From assembly GCF_900156745.1 (NCBI RefSeq), contig NZ_LT707065.1, positions 5,282,086 to 5,346,085 of the forward strand: DNA of 64,000 bases, in the 5' to 3' direction. Each line of letters starts with the position of its first letter. The first letter of the stretch is position 1. Positions 52,484 to 61,256 of the stretch are shown here, piece after piece. The stretch is from Achromobacter sp. MFA1 R4. GTDB taxonomy: Bacteria; Pseudomonadota; Gammaproteobacteria; Burkholderiales; Burkholderiaceae_B. The position numbers were made by a program, and so were the translations under genes. The notes under the pieces were generated by a model. That model was not told the DNA's origin and ran no database searches. It worked only from the letters and a program-made list of their open reading frames with translations.

Positions 52484-53692
52484 ATGCGTATCAAACCCGT
52501 GTTGGCGGCCCTTGCCGCCGCCCTGGCCGCCTGCGCGGCCCAAGCCCAGTCCGACGTCGTGCGGCTGGGGGTATCCAACGACCGCTCCGGCATTTATTCC
52601 GACCTGGGGGGCCTGGGCTCCGAAATGGCCGTGCGCATGGCCGTGGAAGACTTCGGCGGCAAAGTGGCCGGCAAGACCGTCGAGGTCGTCGGCGCGGACA
52701 ACCAGAACAAGGCCGACGTCGCATCCGCGCTGGTGCGCCGGTGGTTCGATACGCAGGGCGTGGTGGCGGTCGTCGATGGCGGCGCCAGCTCGGCCGGGCT
52801 TGCCGCCCAGGGCGTGGCGCGCGAAAAAGGCGGCACGGCCCTCATCAGCGGCGGCTTTGCGGGCGACTTCAGCGGCAAGCAATGCAGCAACCTCAGCACC
52901 CAGTGGGCGCCGGACACCTATGCGCTGGCCAACGCCGTGGTCAAGAGCGTCGTCGAAAGCGGCGGCAAAAGCTGGTATTTCATCACCACCGATTACGTGT
53001 TCGGCAAATCGCTGGAGAGCAACGCGTCGCGCTTTGTCGAGGGCGCGGGCGGCAAGGTCGTGGGCAGCACGCGCCATCCCCTGGGCGCCCTGGACTTCGC
53101 CTCGTTCCTGATCCAGGCGCAGTCCTCCAAGTCCGACGTGGTCGGCCTGGCCAGCGCCGGCGGCGACCTGGTCAATCTCATCAAGCAGGCGCAGGAGTTC
53201 GGCCTGGGCGGTGGCAAGCAGCGCATGCTGACGTTTCTCACCTTCATCAACGACGTGCACGCCATGGGGCTGCCCGTCGCCCAGGGCCTGGCCTTTCCCA
53301 CGGGCTTTTACTGGGACGCCGACGAAGACACGCGCGCCTGGACCCAGCGCTGGCAAAAGAAGATGGGCGTCACGCGCGCGCCGTCGATCGTCCAGGCCCT
53401 GAGCTACGTCGCCACCACCCATTACCTGCAGGCCGCGCAGGCCGCGGGCACCTTCGACGGGGCGGCGGTCAACCAGAAGATGCGCGAGTTGCCCATCACG
53501 ACCAAACTGATCAAGAATGCCCGGGTGCGCCCCGAAGACGGCCGCGTCATCATGGACCTGTATCTGGTTGAAGTGAAAAAGCCCGCCGACTCCAAGCATC
53601 CGAACGATTACTACCGCATCCTGTCCACGGTGCCGGGCGAAAAGGTCTTCGTGTCGCTCGCCGACAGCGAGTGCCCCCTGGTCAAGAAATAG
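52484..53692 (+). CDS. Branched-chain-amino-acid-type ABC substrate-binding protein
   Basis: 402-residue periplasmic binding protein (signal peptide to about residue 22, CAAQAQ). Type I fold: RLGVSNDRSGIYSDLGG, VEVVGADNQNKADVA, WYFITTDYVFGKSLE. It belongs to the LivJ-like family that also serves aromatic and other carboxylate substrates. No permease or ATPase genes are adjacent. ATG is preceded by GGGAGACAGACAG. The zinc alcohol dehydrogenase gene follows after 65 nt, so the ligand may be an alcohol, acid or precursor handled by that enzyme (inference). Confidence 0.86.
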   Translation: MRIKPVLAALAAALAACAAQAQSDVVRLGVSNDRSGIYSDLGGLGSEMAVRMAVEDFGGKVAGKTVEVVGADNQNKADVASALVRRWFDTQGVVAVVDGGASSAGLAAQGVAREKGGTALISGGFAGDFSGKQCSNLSTQWAPDTYALANAVVKSVVESGGKSWYFITTDYVFGKSLESNASRFVEGAGGKVVGSTRHPLGALDFASFLIQAQSSKSDVVGLASAGGDLVNLIKQAQEFGLGGGKQRMLTFLTFINDVHAMGLPVAQGLAFPTGFYWDADEDTRAWTQRWQKKMGVTRAPSIVQALSYVATTHYLQAAQAAGTFDGAAVNQKMRELPITTKLIKNARVRPEDGRVIMDLYLVEVKKPADSKHPNDYYRILSTVPGEKVFVSLADSECPLVKK

Positions 53693-53757
53693 ATCCCGCC
53701 GGCGCGCCGGGCTCGCGTCCGGCCGCAAGGCGCAGCGAACATACAAAGGAGACATCC

Positions 53758-54819
53758 ATGAAGTGCTATTGCGTCGTCAATTTCCGCGAACCCCTGCAGG
53801 AAATGGACCAGCCCACGCCCACCCCGCAAGGGTCGCAAGTGCTGCTGAAGGTGCGCGCGGCCGGCGTATGCCACAGCGACATCCACTTGTGGGAAGGCGG
53901 CTATGACCTCGGCCAGGGCCGCACCTTGTCGCTCAAGGACCGCGGCGTGTCCCTGCCCCTGACCATGGGCCACGAAACCGTGGGCGCCGTCGTGGCGGCC
54001 GGGCCCGACGCGCAGGGACTCGCCCCCGACCGCAACTATCTCGTGTATCCGTGGATCGGCTGCGGCAAGTGCCCGTCGTGCATGGCCGGCATGGAAAACC
54101 ACTGCACCGCGCCGGCCTGCCTGGGCGTGCACCGCGCGGGCGGCTACGCCGACCACATCCTGGTGCCGCACCCCCGCTATCTCATCGACATCGGCGACCT
54201 CGAACCGGCGCAGATCGCGCCCTATGCCTGCTCGGGCCTGACCACCTACTCCGCGCTGAAAAAGATCGGCGCCGACGTCTACCGCGAACATCCCGTCGTG
54301 ATCTTCGGCGCGGGCGGGCTCGGCCTCATGAGCCTGACCCTCATCAAGGCGCTGGGCGGCGCGGGCGCCATCGTGGTCGACATCGACCCCGCCAAGCGCC
54401 AGGCGGCGCTGGACGCGGGCGCGCTGGCCGCCATCGACGGCGCCGCGCCCGACGCGGCGCAACAGATCATCCAGGCGGCCGGCGGCAAGCCCGTGCAGGC
54501 CGCGATCGACCTGGTGGGCGCGCCCGCCACCACGTCGCTGGCCTTCGACTTCCTGACCAAGGGCGGCAAGCTCATCATCGTGGGTCTCTTCGGCGGCGGA
54601 TCCACCTGGCCCATCGCGCTGATCCCGATGAAGGCCCTGTCCATCATCGGCAGCTACGTGGGCAACCTGGCCGAGCTGAAGGAGCTGATGGAACTGGTGC
54701 GGGCCGGTAAGGTGCCGCCGATGCCGGTCCATCGCCATGCGCTGGCCGAAGCGGACAGCGTGCTCGCCTCGTTGCGGGCCGGCAAGGTCGTGGGCCGGGC
54801 CGTGCTGACGGTGGATTGA
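53758..54819 (+). CDS. Zinc-dependent alcohol dehydrogenase
   Basis: 353-residue medium-chain dehydrogenase. Catalytic zinc ligands C38 (GVCHSD), H72-E73 (GHE) and C158. Structural zinc ligands C102, C105, C108 and C116. The Rossmann motif FGAGGLGL is followed by VVDID, whose acidic end favours NAD over NADP. ATG has AAAGGAGACATCC upstream. It probably works with the preceding binding protein in catabolism of an alcohol under IclR control. Specific substrate unknown. Confidence 0.88.
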   Translation: MKCYCVVNFREPLQEMDQPTPTPQGSQVLLKVRAAGVCHSDIHLWEGGYDLGQGRTLSLKDRGVSLPLTMGHETVGAVVAAGPDAQGLAPDRNYLVYPWIGCGKCPSCMAGMENHCTAPACLGVHRAGGYADHILVPHPRYLIDIGDLEPAQIAPYACSGLTTYSALKKIGADVYREHPVVIFGAGGLGLMSLTLIKALGGAGAIVVDIDPAKRQAALDAGALAAIDGAAPDAAQQIIQAAGGKPVQAAIDLVGAPATTSLAFDFLTKGGKLIIVGLFGGGSTWPIALIPMKALSIIGSYVGNLAELKELMELVRAGKVPPMPVHRHALAEADSVLASLRAGKVVGRAVLTVD

Positions 54820-54873
54820 CGCCGCGGCGCGGATCACGCGGTGGCGCGCTCGACGACGGGCGCGCCCCGGCGC

Positions 54874-55386
54874 TCAGGCCGGCCGCAGCCGCGGGTCGTA
54901 GATGAAGCGTTCCCGCCGCACCACCACGATCTGCTCCGCATCGGGATGCGCGGGATTGATCAGGAAATTGCAGTCCGGCACGCCCCGGTACGGCACGATG
55001 GCGCTGGGCAGTTCAAGCAGCGCCGACACGCCGGATGCCACCCAGTTGTCGCCGACCGCCTGCGAGGCCTCGGCGAACGGCACCGCATCCCAGAACGGAT
55101 AGTCTTCCTGCAATTGGGTCAGGGATAGCGCCTGGCGCGCCTCGAACAGCGCGTGGGGCACCGCCAGTTCGATCAGGTAGCGGTTGGCGTGTTCGGACGC
55201 GCGCGCCGCAAAGTGCACCACGGTCTCCAGCACCGCCAGCGCCACGCTCGCGGACGCATACACCACCGGCGTTCCCGGACTGTTGTAACGCCCGCCCACG
55301 GCGGCGGCCCCCGCGCCGCTCAGGTCATCCGCCCGGTACTTGCCCGCCGTCGTGCCGATGCGCCACAACGAGACGAAGTCCGTCAT
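54874..55386 (-). CDS. RES-domain toxin
   Basis: 170-residue RES-domain protein, toxin of the Xre-RES class; family members degrade or modify NAD+. The fold's conserved residues are visible: LWRIG near the start, the KYRADDLSG and GGRYNSPGTPVVYAS segments, and ETVVH. It overlaps the upstream antitoxin gene by 4 bp, as is standard. Length is typical. Toxicity is inferred from the family. Confidence 0.88.
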   Translation of the reverse strand: MTDFVSLWRIGTTAGKYRADDLSGAGAAAVGGRYNSPGTPVVYASASVALAVLETVVHFAARASEHANRYLIELAVPHALFEARQALSLTQLQEDYPFWDAVPFAEASQAVGDNWVASGVSALLELPSAIVPYRGVPDCNFLINPAHPDAEQIVVVRRERFIYDPRLRPA

Positions 55387-55868
55387 GCGTAAACGCCGGC
55401 GGCGGCGCGGGCCAGCGTGTCTTCGACGATGCGGCTGCTGGCGTCGGAGGTCAGCAGGGACAGCGGCTTGACGTTGCCCAGCGCAGGCACGGGCGTGTTC
55501 AGCCAGAGCACGGCTTCTTCGTCGCTGCCCAGCACCTGGCGGGCGACGCGCACGACGCGGGCGACGCGGGCCAGGCGGTCGGATTCGCCCAGCGGCAGCG
55601 CCTGCCCTTCACGCGTCCAGCGCGACAGCGATGCCGCCTTGACCTCGGTGATGGCCATGATTTCGGATTTGGGAACCTGCAGGTAGTCGGCCGCGTCGTC
55701 CACCATCTGCGCGGGCAGGCCGCGCCGCACGTCGCGCGCCATGTCGATGAGCGGGCTGTCGATCAGGCCGCGAAAAAGCTGCTTGGCGCGGGCCGTGGGA
55801 TGGCGCGGCGGACGCTTGGCGCTGGCGCCGCGCTTGGCGGGGGACTTGTCGGCAAGGGCGATGGTCAT
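55383..55868 (-). CDS. Xre/MbcA/ParS-type antitoxin
   Basis: 161-residue antitoxin: basic N-terminus, Xre-like helix-turn-helix (LQVPKSEIMAITEVKAASLSRW) and the C-terminal DUF2384 toxin-binding region (ARQVLGSDEEAVLWLNTPVPALG). It is encoded before the RES toxin with a 4-bp overlap. Start ATG has CAGGAG upstream. An AT-rich dyad in the promoter suggests autoregulation. Confidence 0.88.
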   Translation of the reverse strand: MTIALADKSPAKRGASAKRPPRHPTARAKQLFRGLIDSPLIDMARDVRRGLPAQMVDDAADYLQVPKSEIMAITEVKAASLSRWTREGQALPLGESDRLARVARVVRVARQVLGSDEEAVLWLNTPVPALGNVKPLSLLTSDASSRIVEDTLARAAAGVYA

Positions 55869-55935
55869 GGGGGGCTCCTGACGCCGCGAAGGGGACTGTC
55901 GGCCCGGGCAGGCGGACGGTCCACCAGCGGCTGGG

Positions 55936-55970
55936 TTTCCATATTGAATTTATAATATCCCATTTGGAAA
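55936..55970 (-). promoter_or_regulatory. Nested inverted repeats over the toxin-antitoxin promoter
   Basis: Outer TTTCCA/TGGAAA (55936-55941, 55965-55970) and inner ATATT-N8-AATAT (55941-55958) enclose a TATTATA/TATAAT hexamer in the only AT-rich patch of the region. It is a likely operator for the antitoxin. Confidence 0.55.
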
Positions 55971-56161
55971 TCACCGGGCAAGGCCGGGTTGCGCTGGCCC
56001 AAGGCCGCATCAAGGGTCCACCAAATGCCCCTTCAAGACCCGCCGCCGCCCCCGCCATGCGCCCTGTCCGGGCAGACATTCGGGCAGACATTCGGCCCGA
56101 GGTTTCGGCCTATCATAGGCGGCGGCAAATTTCCCCCTCGCATCTCTTACAAGGACTGGCA

Positions 56162-56539
56162 ATGACGGACCGGCAGCTCACGATACTCGCGGCGTTGAAT
56201 CTCATGGTGGCGGTGGGCGCCGGCGCGTTCGGCGCGCACGGGCTCAAGCGGCTGCTGACGCCGGACCTCCTGGCCGTCTGGCAGACCGGCGTGATGTACC
56301 ACCTGGTCCACGCCCTCGGCCTGTTCATCATCGCGCTGCTGGGCACGCGCTTCGGCTCGCCGCTGCTGTCGGCCGCGGGGCTCGTGATGTTCGTAGGCAT
56401 CGTGCTGTTCTCCGGCAGCCTGTACGTGCTGTCCCTGACCGGCGTCCGGTGGCTGGGCGCCGTGACGCCATTCGGCGGGACCGCTTTCCTGGCCGCCTGG
56501 GCCATGGTCGCGCTGGCCGCCTATCGCGCCCAGGGCTAA
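56162..56539 (+). CDS. DUF423 small membrane protein (YgdD type)
   Basis: 125-residue protein with four membrane helices. The signature GAGAFGAHGLKRLL in the first loop and the closing TPFGGTAFLAAW are typical of DUF423/YgdD. Function unknown. ATG has AAGGACTGGCA upstream; a TATCAT hexamer at 56111-56116 may be the -10. Confidence 0.85.
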   Translation: MTDRQLTILAALNLMVAVGAGAFGAHGLKRLLTPDLLAVWQTGVMYHLVHALGLFIIALLGTRFGSPLLSAAGLVMFVGIVLFSGSLYVLSLTGVRWLGAVTPFGGTAFLAAWAMVALAAYRAQG

Positions 56540-56599
56540 GGCCGCTTTCCCGCTTTCCCTCCCCCCGGCGGCAGGAACCGCCGACTTTGCAGGCTTCAG

Positions 56600-57508
56600 A
56601 TGTCCCCCTCCACCGCATTACCCGCCGTCCGTGAACACTCCGCCGCCGCTGGCATCGCCTGCGTCGCGGGCGGCATCTTCTTCCTGACGCTCAGCGACGC
56701 CAACGCCAAATGGCTGGGCGCCCACTACAACCCGCTGCAGATCCTGTTCCTGCGGGCGCTGATCGCATTGCCGTTCGTGACCGCGCTGGCGCTGTGGCTG
56801 GGCGGACGCCGCGTGCTGCGCACGACGCACCCCGGCCTGCACCTGACGCGCGGCGCCATCAACGTGGTGTCGGCCTGTTGCTTCTACCTGGGCCTGCAGG
56901 CGCTGCCGCTGGCCGAGGCCACGGCCATCGCGTTCGCCGCGCCGCTCTTTGTCACGGCCTTGTCGGTGCTGATCCTGAAAGAACGCGTGGATGGAAAGCG
57001 ATGGCTGGCCGTGCTGGCCGGCTTTGCCGGCGTGCTCATCGTGGTACGGCCGGGCACGCAGGCGTTCCAGGCGGCGACGCTGCTGCCCCTGACCACCGCC
57101 CTGCTCTACGCGGTCATGATGATCACGGCGCGCGGCATCAACCGCGCCGAAGGCATGCTGACCACCACCTTCTACATCGTGCTGGGTCAGTTGGTGTGCA
57201 GCGCGGTCGGGCTGCCGTGGGTCTGGCGCGCGCCGGCCGTCGAAGACCTGCCGTATTTCGGCGCGGTCGCGCTGTTCAGCACGCTGGGACTGGCGCTGAT
57301 CACGCAGGGATTCCGCATCGGCCCCGCGTCGGTCGTGGCGCCCTTCGACTACACGGGCCTGGTCTGGGCCACCATCCTGGGATGGATCTTCTGGCGCGAG
57401 GCACCCGATGCCTATGCCTACCTGGGCGCCCTCTTCATTGCGGGCAGCGGCGTGTACATCGCCGTGCGCGAGGCGCGGGGCAAGTCGCGCCGCCGGGCCG
57501 CAAGCTGA
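56600..57508 (+). CDS. DMT/EamA-family transporter
   Basis: 302-residue membrane protein with ten predicted helices in two EamA repeats (about 15-145 and 160-295). Conserved features include LFLRALIALPF, LAEATAIAFAAPLFVTALS and FDYTGLVWATILGW. Metabolite exporter or importer of unknown substrate. It lies downstream of the DUF423 gene in the same direction. Confidence 0.85.
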   Translation: MSPSTALPAVREHSAAAGIACVAGGIFFLTLSDANAKWLGAHYNPLQILFLRALIALPFVTALALWLGGRRVLRTTHPGLHLTRGAINVVSACCFYLGLQALPLAEATAIAFAAPLFVTALSVLILKERVDGKRWLAVLAGFAGVLIVVRPGTQAFQAATLLPLTTALLYAVMMITARGINRAEGMLTTTFYIVLGQLVCSAVGLPWVWRAPAVEDLPYFGAVALFSTLGLALITQGFRIGPASVVAPFDYTGLVWATILGWIFWREAPDAYAYLGALFIAGSGVYIAVREARGKSRRRAAS

Positions 57509-57530
57509 CGCCGCGGGCCGCCCGCCCGCG

Positions 57531-58169
57531 CTATTCGCTTGGCGGGGGAAAGTGCCGCTGCAACACGCTGGCCACGTTCGGTTCCAGCGCCGCTTCGCGC
57601 GCCACCGCCGTCAGGGCCGGGCACATAGCGCTGAACCAGGACGGCCCCGGGCGCCAGTGCGTCATGACGGTCACATACAGGTCCAGCGCCGAAAACCGCC
57701 GGCCCAGCATGTGCGGCGTGCCGGCCTGCCGTTCCAGTTCCTGCCACAGCACGGCGCGTCGCGTGTGCACGCGCTCGCGCAGCAGGTCCACCGCCGGGCC
57801 TGGCGTCGTCCACTGCGAAGGATCGTCGCCGTACGTGAAAGTGGGATAGATTGCCGCCACGATGCGCATCAACAGATTCAGGAAGCGCGCCCGTTCCGGC
57901 TGCCCCGGCGCGGGTGCAAGACCCGCCTCGGGCGCCACGTCGTTCAGGTGCAGGATCATCGCCGCGCTTTCCGTCAACACCTCGCCGTCGGGCAGGACCA
58001 GCGTGGGCACCTGGCCCAGCGGATTGAGCCGCAGCAGGCGGTTGCGCTCGGGACCGGGCTTCAGGTAGGGCACGCTCGTCAGCGTGTGGGGCACGTTGGC
58101 CAGCACCAGCGCCATTTCGATGATGGCGGAGCCGCAGCCCGCGGACCCGATGAGTTCGTAGGTTTTCAT
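57531..58169 (-). CDS. Glutathione S-transferase-like protein
   Basis: 212-residue GST fold: thioredoxin-like N-domain (KTYELIGSAGCGSAIIE, LNPLGQVPTLVLPDG, TESAAM) and a helical C-domain. TESAAM matches the glutathione gamma-glutamyl binding site. ATG with GGGGTGACC upstream is chosen. A GTG three codons earlier would overlap the stop of the upstream sugar dehydrogenase gene (GTGA), which implies coupling either way. Substrate unknown. Confidence 0.83.
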   Translation of the reverse strand: MKTYELIGSAGCGSAIIEMALVLANVPHTLTSVPYLKPGPERNRLLRLNPLGQVPTLVLPDGEVLTESAAMILHLNDVAPEAGLAPAPGQPERARFLNLLMRIVAAIYPTFTYGDDPSQWTTPGPAVDLLRERVHTRRAVLWQELERQAGTPHMLGRRFSALDLYVTVMTHWRPGPSWFSAMCPALTAVAREAALEPNVASVLQRHFPPPSE

Positions 58170-58174
58170 GACGG

Positions 58175-59338
58175 TCACCCCCCCGTTTCGGCGGGCGCCA
58201 ACCGCAGCAATTCACCCGGCGAAGCATCCGTCAGCACATACACATAGCCGTCGGGCCCCTGCCGCACGTCGCGTATGCGGCGCTTGCGGTCGTCGAGCAG
58301 CGTTTCCTTTTCGATCACGCGATTGCCGTCGACGGTCAGGCGGATCAGGTTCTGGTTGCCCAGCGCGCCGATGAACACCGAATTGCGCCACACGGGGAAC
58401 CGGTCCGCGTCATAGAAGGCCATGCCGCTGATGGCGGGCGACTTCGGCCACCAGAAGACCGGCGGCTCCATGCCCGGCAAGGTCTCGCCCTTGGCCTCGG
58501 GAATGGCCAGACCCGAATAGTTGATGCCGTGCGTCGCCAGCGGCCAGCCATAATTCTTGCCCGGCTGCACCACGTTGATCTCGTCGCCGCCGCGCGGCCC
58601 GTGTTCGTTTTCCCAGAGTTCGCCCGTCCACGGATTGAGCGCCATGCCCTGCGGATTGCGATGCCCGTACGACCAGATTTCCGGCCGCGCGCCCTGCCGG
58701 CCGACGAAGGGATTGTCCGCGGGCACGGTGCCGTCGGCCTTGAGGCGGACGACCTTGCCCTGCAGCTTGTCCAGGTCCTGCGCGGTGGGGCGCTGGTTGT
58801 TCTCGCCCAACGCGATGTAGAGGTGACCCTTGCCGTCGAATACCAGGCGCGCCCCGAAATGCTGGCCGGACGACAGCTTGGGCTCCTGACGGAACAACAC
58901 GCGAAAATCCTCCAGGCCGCTGGCGTCATCGGAAAGGCGCCCGCGGCCCACGGCCGTCCCGCTCTTGCCGCCGTCCGCTTCCGCATAGGCCAGATAGACA
59001 TAGCGGTCGGTCGCGAAGTCCGGCGACAGCGCCACATCGAGCAGGCCGCCCTGCCCGCGCGCGGCCACCTTGGGCACGCCGGCCAGCGGCTTGGACAGCC
59101 CGCCGGGCGTGCGCAGCAGCCGCAGGTTCCCGGGGCGTTCGGTGATGAGAATGCCGCCATCGGGCAGGAAGGCCATCGACCAGGGATGGTCCAGGCCGCC
59201 CACCACGGGCGTCACCCGCGCCGGCGCCGTGGGCGGTTCCTGCGCGGCGCGCGCAATCGCGGGCGCGGCGGCGCAGGCCAGCGTCAAGGACACGAAAAAG
59301 GGAATCGCGCGCGTGCTCGCGGCGGTGCGTGACGGCAT
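58175..59338 (-). CDS. PQQ-dependent aldose sugar dehydrogenase (YliI/Asd type)
   Basis: 387-residue periplasmic six-bladed beta-propeller quinoprotein. Signal peptide to about residue 32. Motifs: LDHPWSMAFLPDG, ITERPGNLRL, GQGGLLDVALSPDF, SYGHRNPQGM, ENEHGPRGGDE and NYGWP; these contain PQQ and calcium ligands. It oxidises aldoses to lactones and feeds electrons to the respiratory chain. The second Met is taken as start because CCGGAG is 7 nt before it. It overlaps or abuts the GST gene downstream. Confidence 0.88.
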   Translation of the reverse strand: MPSRTAASTRAIPFFVSLTLACAAAPAIARAAQEPPTAPARVTPVVGGLDHPWSMAFLPDGGILITERPGNLRLLRTPGGLSKPLAGVPKVAARGQGGLLDVALSPDFATDRYVYLAYAEADGGKSGTAVGRGRLSDDASGLEDFRVLFRQEPKLSSGQHFGARLVFDGKGHLYIALGENNQRPTAQDLDKLQGKVVRLKADGTVPADNPFVGRQGARPEIWSYGHRNPQGMALNPWTGELWENEHGPRGGDEINVVQPGKNYGWPLATHGINYSGLAIPEAKGETLPGMEPPVFWWPKSPAISGMAFYDADRFPVWRNSVFIGALGNQNLIRLTVDGNRVIEKETLLDDRKRRIRDVRQGPDGYVYVLTDASPGELLRLAPAETGG

Positions 59339-59487
59339 GGACATCTCCGGCGGCGACAGGTTGGAATGCGGGCGCGGAAGGCATGACAGAGAGGCGCGGG
59401 GTGCCGGCGAATGGCGCGCCCGCTTGGCGTACCATAGCGCCCAGCGACGGGAGCTCTCCCGTCCTTCCTGTCAGGAGACTCCATCAC

Positions 59488-60099
59488 ATGAAACTGTACT
59501 ACATGCCCGGCGCGTGCTCGCTCGCTTCTCACATCGTTCTGGAGTGGATCGGCAAGCCGTACGAAACGCACAAGCTCAGCCGCGACGCCCTCAAAAGCCC
59601 CGAGTTTCTGCAGATCAACCCGCTGGGCGCCGTGCCTGCGCTGACGGTGGACGACTGGACCCTCACGCAGAACGTCTCCATCCTGGAATACCTGGCCGAA
59701 CAGGCTCCGGAAAGCCAACTGCTCGGCGACGGCACCCCGCGTTCGCGCGCCGAAGTGCGCCGCTGGGTCGGCTTCATCAACTCCGACGTCCACAAGACCT
59801 TCTCGCTGCTGTTCGGCGCGCAACGCTACCTGCAGGACGAAAGCGCACAGAAGGAACTGGCGGCGTCCGCCTCGGCGCTGCTGACGAAGCTGTTTGCGCA
59901 ACTGGACGCGCAACTGGCCGGCAAGTCCTATCTCGTGGGCAGCGCGCCGTCGATAGCCGATGCCTACCTGTACGTGGTGCTGCGCTGGGCGCGCGCCAAG
60001 GAAGTGAACCTGTCCGGCCTGGACAACCTGTCCACGTTCCATGCGCGCATGGAAGCCGACGCCGGCGTCAAGGCTGCCCTGCAGGCCGAAGGGCTGTAA
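59488..60099 (+). CDS. Glutathione S-transferase (beta-class-like)
   Basis: 203-residue GST. The N-terminus MKLYYMPGACSLASHI carries the Cys10/Ser12-type residues of bacterial beta-class enzymes. INPLGAVPAL and LTQNVSILEYLA contact glutathione, and SIADAYLY is the C-domain N-capping box. ATG has TCAGGAGACTCCATCAC upstream. It is convergent with the LysR gene, separated by a tandem array. Confidence 0.88.
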   Translation: MKLYYMPGACSLASHIVLEWIGKPYETHKLSRDALKSPEFLQINPLGAVPALTVDDWTLTQNVSILEYLAEQAPESQLLGDGTPRSRAEVRRWVGFINSDVHKTFSLLFGAQRYLQDESAQKELAASASALLTKLFAQLDAQLAGKSYLVGSAPSIADAYLYVVLRWARAKEVNLSGLDNLSTFHARMEADAGVKAALQAEGL

Positions 60100-60120
60100 C
60101 GCACCGCGCTGCCCGGCCGC

Positions 60121-60189
60121 CTTATCCCGGCGTCACTTGTCCCGGCGTCACTTGTCTCGGCGTCCCTTGTCCCGGCGCCACTTATCCCG
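60121..60189. repeat. 15-bp tandem array between GST and LysR genes
   Basis: About four copies of a TTGTCCCGGCGTCAC-like unit with point changes. The last copy overlaps the LysR stop codon on the minus strand, and the array begins about 20 bp after the GST stop. Confidence 0.8.
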
Positions 60190-61138
60190 TCACCACACCG
60201 GGCAGCACCTGACCTTCCAGCGTCTTCTTCACCGCCGCCAGAAAGCGCCGCGCCAGCAAGGGCGGCGCGGTCAGGTTGGAATGGGTCGCCCAGATTTCGA
60301 CGCTGGCCTCGGGCTGGATCGGGCGCAGCGCCATGTGCGCGGCCTGGTCCGGCGTCACGCACCACGCGTCCACCAGCGCTGGCCCCAATCCCTGCTGCAC
60401 GAACGAACACGCTGTCACGGGAGAATGCACCTCGATGGCGGCGGCGCAGCGCGGACCATCGCCAAAGAATGACTGCAGCGCGCGCCCCAGCGGCGTGTCG
60501 CGCGGGTAGCCGATCCACGCCGCCGACGAGAAATCCTCCGGCAGGATCGCTTCGTGGCTGGCCAGCGGATGGCCGGGCGGCAGCACGCAGATCACGGGCA
60601 CCCGCGCAAGACGGACGGAGGTCAGGTTCGGATGATCCGGCGGCTGCATGGAAATGCCGATGTCCGCCTGGCCGGATAGAAAGTACGCCGCCAGTTCGTC
60701 GAAGGTCACGCTGCGGTAATCCACCCGCGCGCCGGCATTGCGGCCGCGGAAGCGCTCCAGCGCCATGGGAATGAGGCGCTGGCCGAAGCTGGCGCTGGCC
60801 ACTATTTTCAGCATCCCCGCGCCCGACTGGCCCAGGCTGGCGGCCAGGTCGTTCACGCGCTGGATGCCGCCGTACACCTGCTCGACCTCGGCATACAGGC
60901 GCCGCGCCTCGGCGGTCGGCGACAGCCGGCTCTTCACGCGCTCGAACAGGCGATAGCCCAGGCGGGTCTCCGTCAGGGCCAGCACCCGGCTCACCGCCGG
61001 CTGCGACACATGCAGCATGCGCCCCGCCCCGCTGATCGACCCGGCCATCATGATGGCGCGGAACACCTCGATCTGGCGCAGATTCAGCGGCCGCCCGGCG
61101 CTGGGACCCACCTCGTCGGCATACGCATCCGCTTCCAT
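60182..61138 (-). CDS. LysR-family regulator of the D-aminoacylase group
   Basis: 318-residue LysR regulator. Helix-turn-helix in LRQIEVFRAIMMAGSISGAGRMLHVSQPAVSRVLA with a 17-residue N-terminal extension, then an effector-binding domain. It is divergent from the TctC/D-aminoacylase operon and is probably its regulator. ATG is preceded by AAAAGGGGAAGAA. The wording is close to the GcvA/NocR-like group that often controls amino-acid catabolism. Confidence 0.86.
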   Translation of the reverse strand: MEADAYADEVGPSAGRPLNLRQIEVFRAIMMAGSISGAGRMLHVSQPAVSRVLALTETRLGYRLFERVKSRLSPTAEARRLYAEVEQVYGGIQRVNDLAASLGQSGAGMLKIVASASFGQRLIPMALERFRGRNAGARVDYRSVTFDELAAYFLSGQADIGISMQPPDHPNLTSVRLARVPVICVLPPGHPLASHEAILPEDFSSAAWIGYPRDTPLGRALQSFFGDGPRCAAAIEVHSPVTACSFVQQGLGPALVDAWCVTPDQAAHMALRPIQPEASVEIWATHSNLTAPPLLARRFLAAVKKTLEGQVLPGVVTG

Positions 61139-61256
61139 TTCTTCCCCTTTTCCAATAACGGGGGATTATAGGTTTGAGACATTTTTCGATGACGCAGTGC
61201 CGCATGGCCGGGTGTAATCTGCCCGCTCCACAAAACAACATCAGGGGAAATCCACC

